The position numbers and the translations under genes are program-made. From positions 1 to 64,000 of the forward strand of contig CACBFH010000001.1 in NCBI GenBank assembly GCA_902538515.1: 64,000 nucleotides of DNA, given 5' to 3'. The notes under the pieces are model-generated. The model ran no database searches and was not told where the DNA came from. It worked only from the letters and a program-made list of their open reading frames with translations. This document shows positions 22,523 through 34,808 of the stretch, one piece after another. This DNA comes from an uncultured Prochlorococcus sp. (GTDB lineage Bacteria; Cyanobacteriota; Cyanobacteriia; PCC-6307; Cyanobiaceae). Numbering within the stretch: position 1 is the first letter of the stretch; each line of letters begins with the position of its first letter.

Positions 22523-22681
22523 ATGAATAATTCAGATTCATATGATTCAAAACTCTCACAAGCAAGAGGTTTGGCTAGCCAGCTTGGGATGTTCGCTGAA
22601 GAAAACGATATTCCTAAAGATCTTTGGGATTTATTAGAAGCTACAATTTATGAATTTTATAAAGTTTCTCTTGATAGATAA
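22523..22681 (+). CDS. Small conserved-type hypothetical protein (52 aa)
   Basis: I place the start at ATG 22523 rather than further upstream, because the preceding frame is an AT-rich run with no ribosome-binding site. The protein begins MNNSDSYDSKLSQARGLASQ, then has MFAEENDIPKDLWDLLEAT, an acidic soluble helical pattern. No named family recognised. It lies 54 bp after pepP on the same strand. Confidence 0.65.
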   Translation: MNNSDSYDSKLSQARGLASQLGMFAEENDIPKDLWDLLEATIYEFYKVSLDR

Positions 22682-22787
22682 AATTATGCTTTGGAAATGT
22701 CAATAAATAAAATCAAATAATTTTGAATAAATTAATCAAAATGTGGCAATTAACTGATAAATTATTAATTAAACAATTATTAAGTGA

Positions 22788-23264
22788 ATGACTTCATCAG
22801 ATAAGTTAAATCAAAATTCAAAGGAAAAAAAAGAAAAAAACAGTGATTATCCACAATCTAAAAATTCTTCACCTAATTCGGGAATGATGGGTGCATCGGC
22901 TGTGCTAGCAGCCGCAACAATTGATGAGGATGGAGTACCTACTGGATACACACCAAAACCTGACGAAGGAAGATTCATCATTAAAGTTCTGTGGTTACCT
23001 GATAATGTTGCTTTAGCTGTTGATCAAATAGTTGGGGGAGGACCAAGTCCTCTAACTTCTTATTATTTTTGGCCAAGAGATGATGCCTGGGAAAAATTAA
23101 AAAGTGAACTAGAGAATAAAAGTTGGATTACAGATAATGAAAGAGTTGAGATATTGAATAAAGCTACAGAAGTAATAAATTATTGGCAAGAGGAGGGTAA
23201 AACAAAGAAATTAGAAGAAGCCAAGTTAAAGTTTCCAGAAGTAACTTTTTGTGGAACTGCTTAA
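22788..23264 (+). CDS. Ribosomal protein PSRP-3/Ycf65 (cS23)
   Basis: 158 residues. A low-complexity polar N-terminus (about 1-45, Lys/Ser/Asn-rich) precedes the PSRP-3 domain: [36 protein letters not shown] and the closing [10 protein letters not shown]. It is a small-subunit ribosomal protein shared by cyanobacteria and plastids. The N-terminal extension is longer than in plastid proteins. The gene converges with atpC. Confidence 0.88.
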   Translation: MTSSDKLNQNSKEKKEKNSDYPQSKNSSPNSGMMGASAVLAAATIDEDGVPTGYTPKPDEGRFIIKVLWLPDNVALAVDQIVGGGPSPLTSYYFWPRDDAWEKLKSELENKSWITDNERVEILNKATEVINYWQEEGKTKKLEEAKLKFPEVTFCGTA

Positions 23265-23267
23265 AAA

Positions 23268-23672
23268 TCAGTTCTTTGCGGCTTGAATCCTGGCCTCAGC
23301 CTTTGACATTTCTTTCAAAGCTTTTAATTTTTCAGGATTTTTTTCATTTTCAGAGAATTTATTAATTGTCAATTTTGCTTGTTTAAGATCTTCCTCTGCA
23401 TTTTGAACATTAATTTCAGATCCAATCTCTGCGTTGTTTACTAAAACTATAACTTCATCTGATTCAATTTCAGCGAAGCCTCCCATTAAAGCTATTGATT
23501 TCCACTGAGAATTCATTCTTAACCTTAAAACACCAATATCAATAGCTGTAACTAAAGAAATATGTCCTGGAAGTACACCAAGTTGACCAGTGGTACTTGG
23601 AAGGATTACTTCTTCAGCTTCGCCTTGATAAACGTTTTTATTAGGAGCTAAAACCTTTAGAGAAATTGCCAT
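23268..23672 (-). CDS. atpC: ATP synthase F1 subunit epsilon
   Basis: 134 residues: N-terminal beta sandwich ([39 protein letters not shown]) and a C-terminal helical hairpin ([18 protein letters not shown]). It sits on the rotor and inhibits ATP hydrolysis in the dark. Downstream of atpD by 44 bp, completing the separate beta-epsilon operon found in cyanobacteria. Confidence 0.96.
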   Translation of the reverse strand: MAISLKVLAPNKNVYQGEAEEVILPSTTGQLGVLPGHISLVTAIDIGVLRLRMNSQWKSIALMGGFAEIESDEVIVLVNNAEIGSEINVQNAEEDLKQAKLTINKFSENEKNPEKLKALKEMSKAEARIQAAKN

Positions 23673-23716
23673 TAATTTAAAATTATTTAGGGTTAAATTT
23701 TTATAAATTTAGATAT

Positions 23717-25180
<1,464 letters not shown>

Positions 25181-25333
25181 TTATTTATTTGGTGATAAAA
25201 AGCTGATTTTGAAGCTCATATTCCGAAAATATTACCATCTCATGGGTAGATTCGTTAAATCGGTTCGGCCACCCGCACAGTTAAAGTGTGGTTCAATTGA
25301 TGCTTGGCGGATTATGTTGTTGATGATACGGAT

Positions 25334-25371
25334 AGAGAAATTCTCTTTCTATTTTTATGACGCAAAGCGTC
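25334..25371 (+). promoter_or_regulatory. Leader hairpins before groES
   Basis: Two small inverted repeats lie in the groES leader: AGAGAA/TTCTCT at 25334-25346, and GACGC-AAA-GCGTC at 25359-25371, 24 bp before the start codon. No CIRCE element (TTAGCACTC-N9-GAGTGCTAA) is present in the spacer, so HrcA control is unlikely. The stretch 25240-25320 is unusually GC-rich for this genome and may be an RNA leader that controls heat-shock translation; that part is inference. Confidence 0.4.
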
Positions 25372-25395
25372 TCAACCATGATCCTCCATTAATTT

Positions 25396-25707
25396 ATGGC
25401 AGCTGTTTCACTTACAGTCTCTACAGTAAAACCACTGGGAGATAGAATATTTATCAAAGTTTCCGCATCTGAGGAAAAAACTGCTGGGGGCATTCTTTTG
25501 CCTGATACAGCTAAAGAAAAACCACAGGTGGGAGAAGTTGCTCAGGTAGGCCCTGGGAAACTAAATGACGATGGTTCTCGACAAACTCCAGAAGTGAGTA
25601 TTGGCGATAAAGTCTTGTACAGCAAATATGCTGGAACAGATATCAAATTGGGTGGAGACGAATACGTCTTGCTCTCAGAAAAAGATATTTTAGCTGTAGT
25701 AGGCTAG
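25396..25707 (+). CDS. groES: Co-chaperonin GroES
   Basis: 103 residues. [27 protein letters not shown] with the mobile loop, then [30 protein letters not shown], is standard. It caps the GroEL cage. groEL follows after 51 bp in the same operon. The start ATG is chosen to keep the cyanobacterial [11 protein letters not shown]-terminus. Confidence 0.97.
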   Translation: MAAVSLTVSTVKPLGDRIFIKVSASEEKTAGGILLPDTAKEKPQVGEVAQVGPGKLNDDGSRQTPEVSIGDKVLYSKYAGTDIKLGGDEYVLLSEKDILAVVG

Positions 25708-25731
25708 AATATTTGTTTCAAAAATTATTAA

Positions 25732-27396
<1,665 letters not shown>

Positions 27397-27431
27397 CTGA
27401 ACAATAGTTAATAATTCATCTATTTTAAAAA

Positions 27432-27466
27432 ACAGGGATCATTTTAGATGATCTCTGTTTTTTTTT
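27432..27466 (+). terminator. Rho-independent terminator of groESL
   Basis: ACAGGGATCAT and ATGATCTCTGT pair over 11 bp (one G-U) around a TTTAG loop and are followed by at least eight T. The reverse strand begins with an A-run/T-run too, so it may also serve the convergent secG gene. Confidence 0.88.
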
Positions 27467-27469
27467 ACT

Positions 27470-27697
27470 TTATGAAATCCAGCCAGCGCTTAGAATTATC
27501 GCGAGTGATAAAAATATAATTAAAAATATCCAAGTTATTTTATTGAGTGAAGCCTCTGCACTACTTGCGCTGTTAAACATGGAGCTTCCACTTGCTGCGA
27601 TTCCTCCCATTCCGTCACCTTTGGGACTATGAAGTAAAACTAAAAGTATTAGTAGAACTCCAGAAATTACCCATATCCAACTTAAAACTTGAATCAT
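27470..27697 (-). CDS. secG: Preprotein translocase subunit SecG
   Basis: 75 residues with two membrane helices (about 2-22 and 52-72) separated by the family loop LLHSPKGDGMGGIAASGSS-MF. SecG supports SecYE in protein export across the plasma and thylakoid membranes. It lies 22 bp downstream of gpmI on the same strand. Confidence 0.93.
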   Translation of the reverse strand: MIQVLSWIWVISGVLLILLVLLHSPKGDGMGGIAASGSSMFNSASSAEASLNKITWIFLIIFLSLAIILSAGWIS

Positions 27698-27719
27698 TGA
27701 TTAATAGCTAGCTCTTACT

Positions 27720-29342
27720 TTAAACGTGTTGCATCATCTTATTATAACCTTTTAACTCGATTTCTTTAATCAAAGATTTTCCTGTCATTTCTTTTGGTAT
27801 TGGGAGGTTTAGTAATTGCAATAAAGTTGGAGCAATATCTGCCAAGCCAGCATTATCTCTTAAATTAATTTCATTTCCCATATTAAGTATTTTTCTTTTT
27901 TCACCTTCAATAAAAATTAATGGAACTTTATTTGTAGTATGTGCCGTCCATGGTTCTCCTTCAGAACCTTTCATTACCTCTGCGTTGCCGTGATCGGCTG
28001 TTATAAGGATGCTTCCCCCCATTTCTCCAGTAGAATTAACTATTTGGCCAATACATTTATCAACAGTTTCTATGGCTTTAATTGTTGCATCCATGTTGCC
28101 TGTATGACCTACCATATCAGGATTAGCAAAATTAATTACAACAAAAGCATAGTCTCCACTTTTTATTGCTTTAGAGCAACTAATTGTTAATTCCTCCGCA
28201 GACATTTCAGGCTTCATATCATAAGTTGCGACTCTTGGAGATGGAATTAGATGTCTCTCTTCTCCAGGTAAAGGAATTTCTACTCCTCCATTGAAAAAAT
28301 ATGTTACGTGAGGATATTTCTCTGTTTCTGCTGTTCTATATTGCTTTAGTCCATTTTCCGAGACTATTTGGCCTATAAAATTATTGAGAGATTCTGGAGG
28401 AAATGCAACTTTGACGGGAAAGTTTGGATCATATTGAGTAAAAGTTACTAAATCTAGATTTGGAAAAAACTTCCTTTCAAAGTCTGAGAATAATTTATCT
28501 GAAAGAGATTGGATTATTTGCCTAGCTCTGTCTGGACGAAAGTTAAAACAAATTAAACTATCCCCTTCCTTGAGATAGTTTTCCGACATACGTGTTGGCT
28601 TTATAAATTCATCAGTAATGTCATTTTCATAACTTTTTTTTATATATTCTTGAGGTGAAATGTTCGTTATTTTGATATCTGGGTCAGTCAAATTAGCATA
28701 TGCTTTTTCTGTTCTATCCCATAAGAGATTTCTATCCATTATCCAGTATCTTCCACATAGAGAAGCAATTTCACCTACCCTGAATTTCCTTATGCATGAT
28801 TCTATTTGATCTATATATTTAGATGCACTTTTTGCAGGAGTATCTCTTCCATCAGTAATAACATGAATCGCAACTTTTTTGATGCCATTATCAGATGCCC
28901 ACTTTATTAAGCCTAATAAATGATCAATATGACTATGAACTCCTCCATCAGAACATAATCCGGTGATATGTAAAGTAGAATTATTTCTCTTTATTGAATC
29001 TGCTATCTCCCCTAATTCGTTAATTAAACCTAACTGATTATTTTTAACAATATTTGAAATTCTTACAAGTTCTTGTTGGATTATTCTTCCAGAGCCAATG
29101 GTAAGATGACCCACCTCTGAATTACCCATTTGACCGTCTGGAAGACCTACATCCGATCCACTAGCACTTATCAGAGTATGAGGATATGCATGCCACAATG
29201 AGTCCATGATTGGTGTATGAGCACTTTTTATGGCGTTGTCGGATAAATCTTCTCTATGTCCCCATCCATCAAGTATCGCAAGAACTACAGGACTCTGAGG
29301 AATACTTAAGCGATTTATATTTTTGCGGATAATCTTTGGCAT
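27720..29342 (-). CDS. gpmI: 2,3-bisphosphoglycerate-independent phosphoglycerate mutase
   Basis: 540 residues of the alkaline-phosphatase superfamily. The N-terminal metal site is [12 protein letters not shown], the catalytic serine is in [20 protein letters not shown], and the late metal ligands are in [11 protein letters not shown] and [12 protein letters not shown]. It interconverts 3- and 2-phosphoglycerate using Mn2+. It probably forms a unit with secG downstream. Confidence 0.97.
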   Translation of the reverse strand: MPKIIRKNINRLSIPQSPVVLAILDGWGHREDLSDNAIKSAHTPIMDSLWHAYPHTLISASGSDVGLPDGQMGNSEVGHLTIGSGRIIQQELVRISNIVKNNQLGLINELGEIADSIKRNNSTLHITGLCSDGGVHSHIDHLLGLIKWASDNGIKKVAIHVITDGRDTPAKSASKYIDQIESCIRKFRVGEIASLCGRYWIMDRNLLWDRTEKAYANLTDPDIKITNISPQEYIKKSYENDITDEFIKPTRMSENYLKEGDSLICFNFRPDRARQIIQSLSDKLFSDFERKFFPNLDLVTFTQYDPNFPVKVAFPPESLNNFIGQIVSENGLKQYRTAETEKYPHVTYFFNGGVEIPLPGEERHLIPSPRVATYDMKPEMSAEELTISCSKAIKSGDYAFVVINFANPDMVGHTGNMDATIKAIETVDKCIGQIVNSTGEMGGSILITADHGNAEVMKGSEGEPWTAHTTNKVPLIFIEGEKRKILNMGNEINLRDNAGLADIAPTLLQLLNLPIPKEMTGKSLIKEIELKGYNKMMQHV

Positions 29343-29479
29343 ATTTAGATCAATTTAATTTTTAAGTGATCTAGTATTAAATTTAGCTTTAAACGCCACT
29401 CTTTAACAATCTATATTTAACATAGTCAGCTTTTGCTAATTTATGAAAGTATTGAGCAATTTTTTGTTTTTGATGAATT

Positions 29480-30022
29480 ATGACCAATAAAAAAAAAAGG
29501 GTCACAATACTTACTGAAGTAGAGCTAAGAAATACTATTTCACGTTTAACTTCGGAAATCATTGAAAAAGTAAAAAACCTAGACAAACTACTTTTAGTAG
29601 GTATTCCTACAAGAGGAATTGATCTAGTGCACGTTCTTGAAAAAGAATTATTTTCTAAGACAGGGGTAAAAATAAAAAAAGGTATAATTGATCCAACTTT
29701 TTATAGAGATGATCAAAATAGGGTCGGAACTCGAATAATACAGGCAACTGATATTCCAACTCCTATTGAGAAACAGGAAATTATCTTAATAGATGACGTA
29801 ATCTATACAGGTAGAACAATTAGAGCTGCAATGGATGCTTTATATTCTTGGGGTAGACCTAGAAGAGTGATGTTGTTAGTCATGATAGATAGAGGTCATA
29901 GAGAATTACCTATTCACCCTGATTTTTGTGGTAAAAAAGTTCCAACTAGCAGGAATGAAAGTATAAGTTTACGTATAAATAGTGTTGATAATGAAGAAGG
30001 AGTTTTTCTTGAACAGATTTAG
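29480..30022 (+). CDS. pyrR: PyrR-type bifunctional regulator / uracil phosphoribosyltransferase
   Basis: 180 residues. The PRPP-binding motif ILIDDVIYTGRTIRAAMDAL is clear, as are GIPTRGIDLV and DPTFYRDD. PyrR binds pyr mRNA leaders or acts as a UPRTase in pyrimidine salvage. No pyr operon or attenuator is seen around it, so the enzymatic role is more likely here. It converges with the Hsp70-like gene 1 bp apart. Confidence 0.9.
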   Translation: MTNKKKRVTILTEVELRNTISRLTSEIIEKVKNLDKLLLVGIPTRGIDLVHVLEKELFSKTGVKIKKGIIDPTFYRDDQNRVGTRIIQATDIPTPIEKQEIILIDDVIYTGRTIRAAMDALYSWGRPRRVMLLVMIDRGHRELPIHPDFCGKKVPTSRNESISLRINSVDNEEGVFLEQI

Positions 30023-30023
30023 G

Positions 30024-31592
30024 TTAAAAGATATTTCCTAAATTATATTCTCCTAAAAATTCATCTTTAATATCGAAACATTTAAGTAATAAGTCAGCGT
30101 TTTTATTTATTTTGAAGAAAAGTTTTAAATTATCTTCTCCAATATTAGAATTATTTTTTTGAACTATTTTGAGTGGTTCTTTATCCCATTTAATAATTTC
30201 TCCCTCACGTTGAACTTCTGATAATTTTGGCAATCCATTTTCGAAAATCACATCATACTCTCGTTCTTTTTTTGTCTCTCCAATTATTATTTCAAATATT
30301 TTCTGATTACTTTTACTAGCTTGAAGGATAAGTTTAAATGGATTTTCAGTTGGCCATGTTTGACCTTTGCAAAAAATAGGATGCCAGAAGTGTTTTTGTT
30401 CTCTTCTATTAAATAATCTTATAGATAATTCTTTGGTTAATATGTCTTTAATTTTGACTCCTGGTGTCATTTTTAAAGCCCCTATAGCGATTGATTCAAT
30501 AGGAGGTGGCGACTTGATTTGAATTTTTGAAATCTTTTTTGTTATCCATTCTTTTACTAATGGAATTTGTGAACCTCCTCCAACCAAAATAATCATATTT
30601 AGATCATCTACTGAGCAAAATTTGCCTCTCGCCTCATTTAATAAGTCTTTGAGTAGGGAGTTAAGGTGATTTATAAGATTATTTTGGATTAAAATTTCTT
30701 CTAATATTTTTTGACTTAAGTAAAATTCTTTTTCTTTATTTTCTTCAATTAAAAATTTTTTTGGATATTTATTTTCATATTTTATTTTAGATGAGCTGAG
30801 TTTACATTTAATTTCTTCTGCTTTTAAAAGATTAATGGGATATTGATTATCTGTAATAAAATGATCAACGATCCATTGATCAATATCTTTACCACCAATT
30901 TTGGAACCTGTTTTACTTATTACTTCAGCACATCTTATTTTTTGTTTTGAAATAGAGCTTACATTATTTCCCTTGAATTTTAATAATTCAGCTATAGGAC
31001 CAGATTTTCCCTCTCCACCCTCTATTTTTACTATATTCATATCAATTGTGCTTCCTCCAATATCTAATGTCATAATTTTGGATCCGAATGGTACATTAAT
31101 CCCAAAACTTGCTGCAGTGGGCTCATCAACAAGCGCTATTTCATCTACAGATAATTCTCCACAAAGGTTAACTAACCATTCTCTATAACCTTTATATGTA
31201 TCAATAGGAGCTGTTAAAACAAGCCTATTAACTTTATATTTTTGAGGAATGTTTTCCCACAAAAATTTAAAAAATATTTTGCCACATTCTGAAGGTTTTA
31301 AAACATTTTTTTGATTAATTTTTTCATTAGGATTTCCAATTAATCTTTTAAAATTAGAATGAAAAAACAAATCAGAATTAGAGTTCTCTTTTATTTTTAT
31401 GGCGCTTATACCAATTTTTAAAACTTTTGAAGGTTCTTCGAACCAAACTGCTGTAGGGATAACTCCTGGGGATGATGTAATATTTGGTATTTCAACTAAA
31501 ACAGGATTTATATCTTCTTGATCTTGAAAAGCTATCACAGTATTAGTATTTCCTAAATCAATAGCAAGAGTTCCAGATAAACTTTCTTCCAT
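30024..31592 (-). CDS. Hsp70/DnaK-like protein, short form
   Basis: 522 residues against about 640 for DnaK. The actin-like ATPase fold is evident: GTLAIDLGNTNTVIAFQDQ (phosphate 1), LDIGGSTIDMNIV (phosphate 2), ALVDEPTAASFGINV and ILVGGGSQIPLVKEWI (adenosine). The C-terminal 150 residues are diverged and lack the DnaK lid and EEVD-like tail. It is probably a specialised cyanobacterial Hsp70 homologue with its own client. It is divergent from rpoZ. Confidence 0.85.
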   Translation of the reverse strand: MEESLSGTLAIDLGNTNTVIAFQDQEDINPVLVEIPNITSSPGVIPTAVWFEEPSKVLKIGISAIKIKENSNSDLFFHSNFKRLIGNPNEKINQKNVLKPSECGKIFFKFLWENIPQKYKVNRLVLTAPIDTYKGYREWLVNLCGELSVDEIALVDEPTAASFGINVPFGSKIMTLDIGGSTIDMNIVKIEGGEGKSGPIAELLKFKGNNVSSISKQKIRCAEVISKTGSKIGGKDIDQWIVDHFITDNQYPINLLKAEEIKCKLSSSKIKYENKYPKKFLIEENKEKEFYLSQKILEEILIQNNLINHLNSLLKDLLNEARGKFCSVDDLNMIILVGGGSQIPLVKEWITKKISKIQIKSPPPIESIAIGALKMTPGVKIKDILTKELSIRLFNRREQKHFWHPIFCKGQTWPTENPFKLILQASKSNQKIFEIIIGETKKEREYDVIFENGLPKLSEVQREGEIIKWDKEPLKIVQKNNSNIGEDNLKLFFKINKNADLLLKCFDIKDEFLGEYNLGNIF

Positions 31593-31690
31593 ATTATATT
31601 TTTTGAATCAATTAAGTACTTTTTGTAATTTTTGGTTTGACTTGGGTAAATAGATTGTAGAATAGAATTAAAATTAAAAAAAATTTTTTA

Positions 31691-31927
31691 ATGAATATAT
31701 CAAATAATACGGGCATTGACTCTAACGATCTTGCCAAAAGAGGCGAGAGTTTGATCAGAAAATCAACTAACAGATATTTAACGACAGTGAGAATTGCTTT
31801 CAGGGCTAAACAAAGACGTTTTGATGATTTTGATGGACTACTAGAGGAGTCAACAATTAAACCTGTTCAAAGGTCAATAATTGAACTAAGCGATGAACAA
31901 GACCAACCAGATTTACTTCCTGGTTAA
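31691..31927 (+). CDS. rpoZ: RNA polymerase subunit omega
   Basis: 78 residues, cyanobacterial omega type: [20 protein letters not shown] and [17 protein letters not shown] followed by an acidic tail. It helps RNA polymerase assembly. A DUF1818 gene starts 2 bp after its stop. Confidence 0.93.
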   Translation: MNISNNTGIDSNDLAKRGESLIRKSTNRYLTTVRIAFRAKQRRFDDFDGLLEESTIKPVQRSIIELSDEQDQPDLLPG

Positions 31928-31929
31928 TT

Positions 31930-32301
31930 TTGGTAAAAAACCAAAATAGATATAAATTACTAAGAGATTTTAAAAAAGGTAAATTTTGCTTTTTAATTAG
32001 TGTAGATAATTGGTCTATAGAGTTACAAAAAAGTGAATTTCAATCACTTTATCTTTTGCTTATAAAGATTCATGAGCAATTATTAGGTATCAAAAATGAG
32101 TTAATGGATGAAGAGTCTATTACTTTGGAATTAGAGCAGCTGCCTTGGTACATTGAATTAGAAGGAAAGAAAAATGAATGGAGTTTGAGATTTGTATTTG
32201 AAAGTCAAGACCAAACTAGATCTTTTGAAATGTATTGGCCGATACCAACAGCACAAAATTTATTTTATGAAATAAAAAACATGTGGGAATCAATGAATTG
32301 A
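31930..32301 (+). CDS. DUF1818 family protein (TTG start)
   Basis: 123 residues matching cyanobacterial DUF1818: FCFLISVDNWSIELQKSEF, ESITLELEQLPWYIELEG and SFEMYWPIPTAQNLFYEIK. No ATG is available near the start; TTG at 31930, two bases after the rpoZ stop, gives the right N-terminus and suggests coupled translation with rpoZ. The function is unknown. Confidence 0.82.
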   Translation: MVKNQNRYKLLRDFKKGKFCFLISVDNWSIELQKSEFQSLYLLLIKIHEQLLGIKNELMDEESITLELEQLPWYIELEGKKNEWSLRFVFESQDQTRSFEMYWPIPTAQNLFYEIKNMWESMN

Positions 32302-32364
32302 AAGATAAATAAAATTGGAAATTTCGGCAAATCTTTCCCCGCACTCAAAAAAATTTTTAACAAT

Positions 32365-32481
32365 TTTTCCACAACTTTTTAAAAAAATTCATCTCAAAAC
32401 CTAAACCGTGTGGAAAACTTCTGATTTTATAAAATTCTTTATATTACATTAAGAATTATTTTTCAAAAATCAGTTTCCACA
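32365..32481. promoter_or_regulatory. Cluster of three DnaA-box-like nonamers
   Basis: In the 309-bp spacer before the DUF2811 gene: TTTTCCACA (32365-32373, plus), TTTTCCACA (32409-32417, minus strand) and GTTTCCACA (32473-32481, plus). TTTTCCACA is the cyanobacterial DnaA-box form. The surrounding DNA is very AT-rich. The rest of the spacer shows nothing else. A DnaA-regulated promoter or DnaA-titrating site is more likely than a second origin. Confidence 0.5.
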
Positions 32482-32610
32482 ACCCCCTTTGCAATGACTA
32501 AATTCTTATAATTCTAATATATGAGACTGTTCCTTATTGTCGAATATTGACTAATTATAAATTTTGGAGAAAACTTATTTGTAGATTTTAATTTCCATAA
32601 ATTTTCGAGT

Positions 32611-32862
32611 ATGCAAGATTTAAATTACGATGTTAATCCGATAGTTCTAAACAAGAAAGATGAAGTAATTAGTTTTAAATGTGAACTTCAAGAAAATCTC
32701 CAAAAAGCGATGAATGAATTTGTAGAAAAACATCCTAACTGGGATCAATATAGAATACTGCAAGCGGCTATTGCAGGATTTTTGATGCAAAAAGGATTTC
32801 AAAATAGAGATTTAACAAGACTTTATATTGGCAATATGTTTTCAATGCGTTTCAAAGACTAA
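32611..32862 (+). CDS. DUF2811 family protein
   Basis: 83 residues, matching the short cyanobacterial DUF2811 family: ISFKCELQENLQKAMNEFVE, HPNWDQYRILQAAIAGFLMQ and the closing RDLTRLYIGNMFSMRF. The function is unknown. It converges with the EVE gene (6 bp between stops) and is preceded by the DnaA-box cluster. Confidence 0.85.
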   Translation: MQDLNYDVNPIVLNKKDEVISFKCELQENLQKAMNEFVEKHPNWDQYRILQAAIAGFLMQKGFQNRDLTRLYIGNMFSMRFKD

Positions 32863-32868
32863 AATTTT

Positions 32869-33327
32869 TTATATTTTTTCTAATAGTATTTTTGCTACAT
32901 GGTATTTGACAGGCAGTATTGATAACCTGTTCCCTTTCTTGACAACTAATAACTCATCCTCACTAAAAAGATTCTTTAACTCAGGTAAACTTAGAATTTT
33001 ATCTGATTTTGATATGTATTTTACTTTTACACAATCCCATCTAGGACTTTCAGGATTCGACCTTGGGTCAAAATACTTTGAATCTTTATCAAATTGCGTA
33101 GGGTCAACAATATTTAGATCTATAACTTCCATAAGTCCAACAATACCTGGGGGTTTGCAATTAGAATGATAGAAAAAAACTTTATCTCCTTTATTCATAT
33201 TTCTCATGAAATTCCTAGCTTGATAATTTCGTATTCCATCCCATAAAGTTTCACCATCATTTTTTAAAGTATCTATGCTATAGGCATCAGGCTCACTTTT
33301 CATTAGCCAGTAGTTTATTTCAGTCAT
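32869..33327 (-). CDS. EVE-domain protein (modified-base-reader fold)
   Basis: 152 residues covering one EVE domain: NYWLMKSEPDAYSIDTL, LWDGIRNYQARNFMRNM, GDKVFFYHSNCKPPGIVGLMEV, the DPRSNPESPRWDCVKV block and the closing ILPVKYHVAKILL. The fold is related to YTH/PUA domains that bind modified nucleic-acid bases; the ligand here is unknown. This is the last core gene before the island. Its first ~40 bases recur at least six times in the next 20 kb, so the 5' end of this gene is the apparent attachment site for inserted cassettes. All upstream control sequence of this gene is island DNA. Confidence 0.92.
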   Translation of the reverse strand: MTEINYWLMKSEPDAYSIDTLKNDGETLWDGIRNYQARNFMRNMNKGDKVFFYHSNCKPPGIVGLMEVIDLNIVDPTQFDKDSKYFDPRSNPESPRWDCVKVKYISKSDKILSLPELKNLFSEDELLVVKKGNRLSILPVKYHVAKILLEKI

Positions 33328-33440
33328 ATCAAGGGATTATAAGAATATTGCAAAGTGTGGATAGGGTGTGGACGGAATGGTTTCTAAACCCGCTTCTTAA
33401 GTTATTATCCATCAAATTACCTATTTGGGAAAGTAAGGTG
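33301..33440 (-). repeat. Junction module J0 (intact EVE start + iteron A + conserved block)
   Basis: From left to right on the plus strand: the EVE 5' end with CATTAG at 33301 and the start codon complement at 33325; the 11-bp direct repeat pair GTGTGGATAGG/GTGTGGACGGA at 33355-33376; then the block with TTATCC at 33405 and CTATTTGGGAAAG at 33421-33433. The same order and spacing recur at J1-J4 and J6. The block also encodes the last residues of the 351-aa protein. Confidence 0.85.
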
Positions 33441-34476
33441 TCGTGTCGGTTGGGTGACTTATTATTTTTAATTCAGAAGCTAAATACTCAATAATCCAGT
33501 TTTGATAGATTTTGACAAAATCGTTATAACCAATATTTTTCCCAATTTTCTTAACGACACCTGAACCGCCAACTAACTTATTAAGAACAGTAGATGAAGG
33601 TAATATATTAATATCTTGATCATTCGCTAGCAAAATATCTTTTACTTCAATACAAATTAATTCTTGTTGCGTTTTCTTGAAATTATTAAAAATAGAAACA
33701 TCTTTTTCTCTGAATTCAACTAATTTATTTTTGAAAATATTACATTTTTCAATCAGGTTAGTCCAATTAAGTGATTTGTTATCTGGTTCTTTATATGAAT
33801 CATTTTCAATATCTTTCTCAAATATTTCATAATATTCCTTGCACATATTAAATACTTCTTTCCTTAATTCTTTCTTATTTTTAATAGATTTTTTATAGGG
33901 TTGACCATCAGTATTCAAAAAAGTTATTTCTAAATCTTTGTCAAAATCTTCGGCGAGACAAATGGCAGTGTACAAATCAATCAATTCTTTGCTTCTTCGA
34001 CTTCTTGTTTCATCTTTCATTCGATCAAATATTATTTGAAATTCATTTGGTTTTACTTGTATAAATTTTTCAAAATCTTTTATATTGTTTACTGTTAATT
34101 GCTTTGAGGATTGGATATTCCTGAATTTTCCCTCAATATTTAAAGAGTATTTCTGACCGGCATAAAATTGCCATGGCAGTTTAGCGTTACTTGTAAGTGG
34201 AATTCCTTTAAAAATATCAAAAAATCCTGGAACTTTATTGCTATTTTCATATCCAATTCCAAATATTTCAATTAATACGTAATAAGCAATTGATTTTTCA
34301 ACTTGGCTTACCAGAGTATTAATTGTATTCTCAAGAATTTTTTTTATTTCTATATTTTTGTTCGATGAGAATTCCAATATGTTTTTGTAAATTACTTCCA
34401 AAATTACATAAGAACTATCAAAGGACTTAATAGCTCTATCAATATCTTCTTGACTAAAGTTATTTAATTTCTTCAT
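33421..34476 (-). CDS. Unrecognised 351-residue protein ending in the junction module
   Basis: No family recognised. It is rich in Lys, Asn and Glu, with long predicted helices, no signal peptide and no membrane span. A charged RMKDETRSRRSKELIDLYTA segment lies near residue 160. I looked for tyrosine-recombinase (R...HxxR...Y), serine-recombinase and DDE motifs and saw none. Its last codons (TTPYFPK-stop) lie inside the conserved block of junction J0. Other junctions keep a similar frame ending T-x-x-H-R/H-FPK-stop without the rest of the gene. This position makes it the leading candidate for the cassette mobility protein, but that is inference. Confidence 0.75.
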   Translation of the reverse strand: MKKLNNFSQEDIDRAIKSFDSSYVILEVIYKNILEFSSNKNIEIKKILENTINTLVSQVEKSIAYYVLIEIFGIGYENSNKVPGFFDIFKGIPLTSNAKLPWQFYAGQKYSLNIEGKFRNIQSSKQLTVNNIKDFEKFIQVKPNEFQIIFDRMKDETRSRRSKELIDLYTAICLAEDFDKDLEITFLNTDGQPYKKSIKNKKELRKEVFNMCKEYYEIFEKDIENDSYKEPDNKSLNWTNLIEKCNIFKNKLVEFREKDVSIFNNFKKTQQELICIEVKDILLANDQDINILPSSTVLNKLVGGSGVVKKIGKNIGYNDFVKIYQNWIIEYLASELKIISHPTDTTPYFPK

Positions 34477-34649
34477 AAAAAATTAACTTTAAAAAGTCTC
34501 GCAGTATTTCTTATATGAGAACAAAAAGAAACCGCTGATTAGATTAGTTTGTGACATTTCGTAATATAATTGTCTATGTCGACGTATCGAAAGTATATTC
34601 ATTATATTCGATCAATCGAAGTCTACTTTTCTAAACTTAATTTTTAATT

Positions 34650-34808
34650 ATGGCAGCATTTATTGAAGACGATTCCAATTCTATGGATAACGAAGGAGAT
34701 TCTTCTGAGAAAGACCTACCTAATAAGAGGCAGAAGTTTCTTTCAGATAACTATTGGAAAAATATTCCTCATGTCCCCGATAGCGAGTACTACTGCCATG
34801 GAGATTAA
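34650..34808 (+). CDS. Hypothetical acidic 52-residue protein
   Basis: Begins ATG 34650 (MAAFIEDDSNSMDNEGDSSE) and ends KNIPHVPDSEYYCHGD. The N-terminal half is strongly acidic and probably disordered. It overlaps the next gene by 11 bp in another frame, so the two are probably translated together. It is the first gene of the plus-strand operon that includes the PD-(D/E)XK nuclease. Confidence 0.6.
   Translation: MAAFIEDDSNSMDNEGDSSEKDLPNKRQKFLSDNYWKNIPHVPDSEYYCHGD

Noticed and set aside
32302..32610. Chromosomal origin of replication
   Set aside because: Three boxes are few, and no dnaA or dnaN lies nearby; kept only as a DnaA-site cluster.
34663..34797. Extended N-terminus of the 209-aa protein
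   Set aside because: The upstream in-frame codons overlap the acidic 52-aa gene and give a random sequence; ATG 34798 is preferred.
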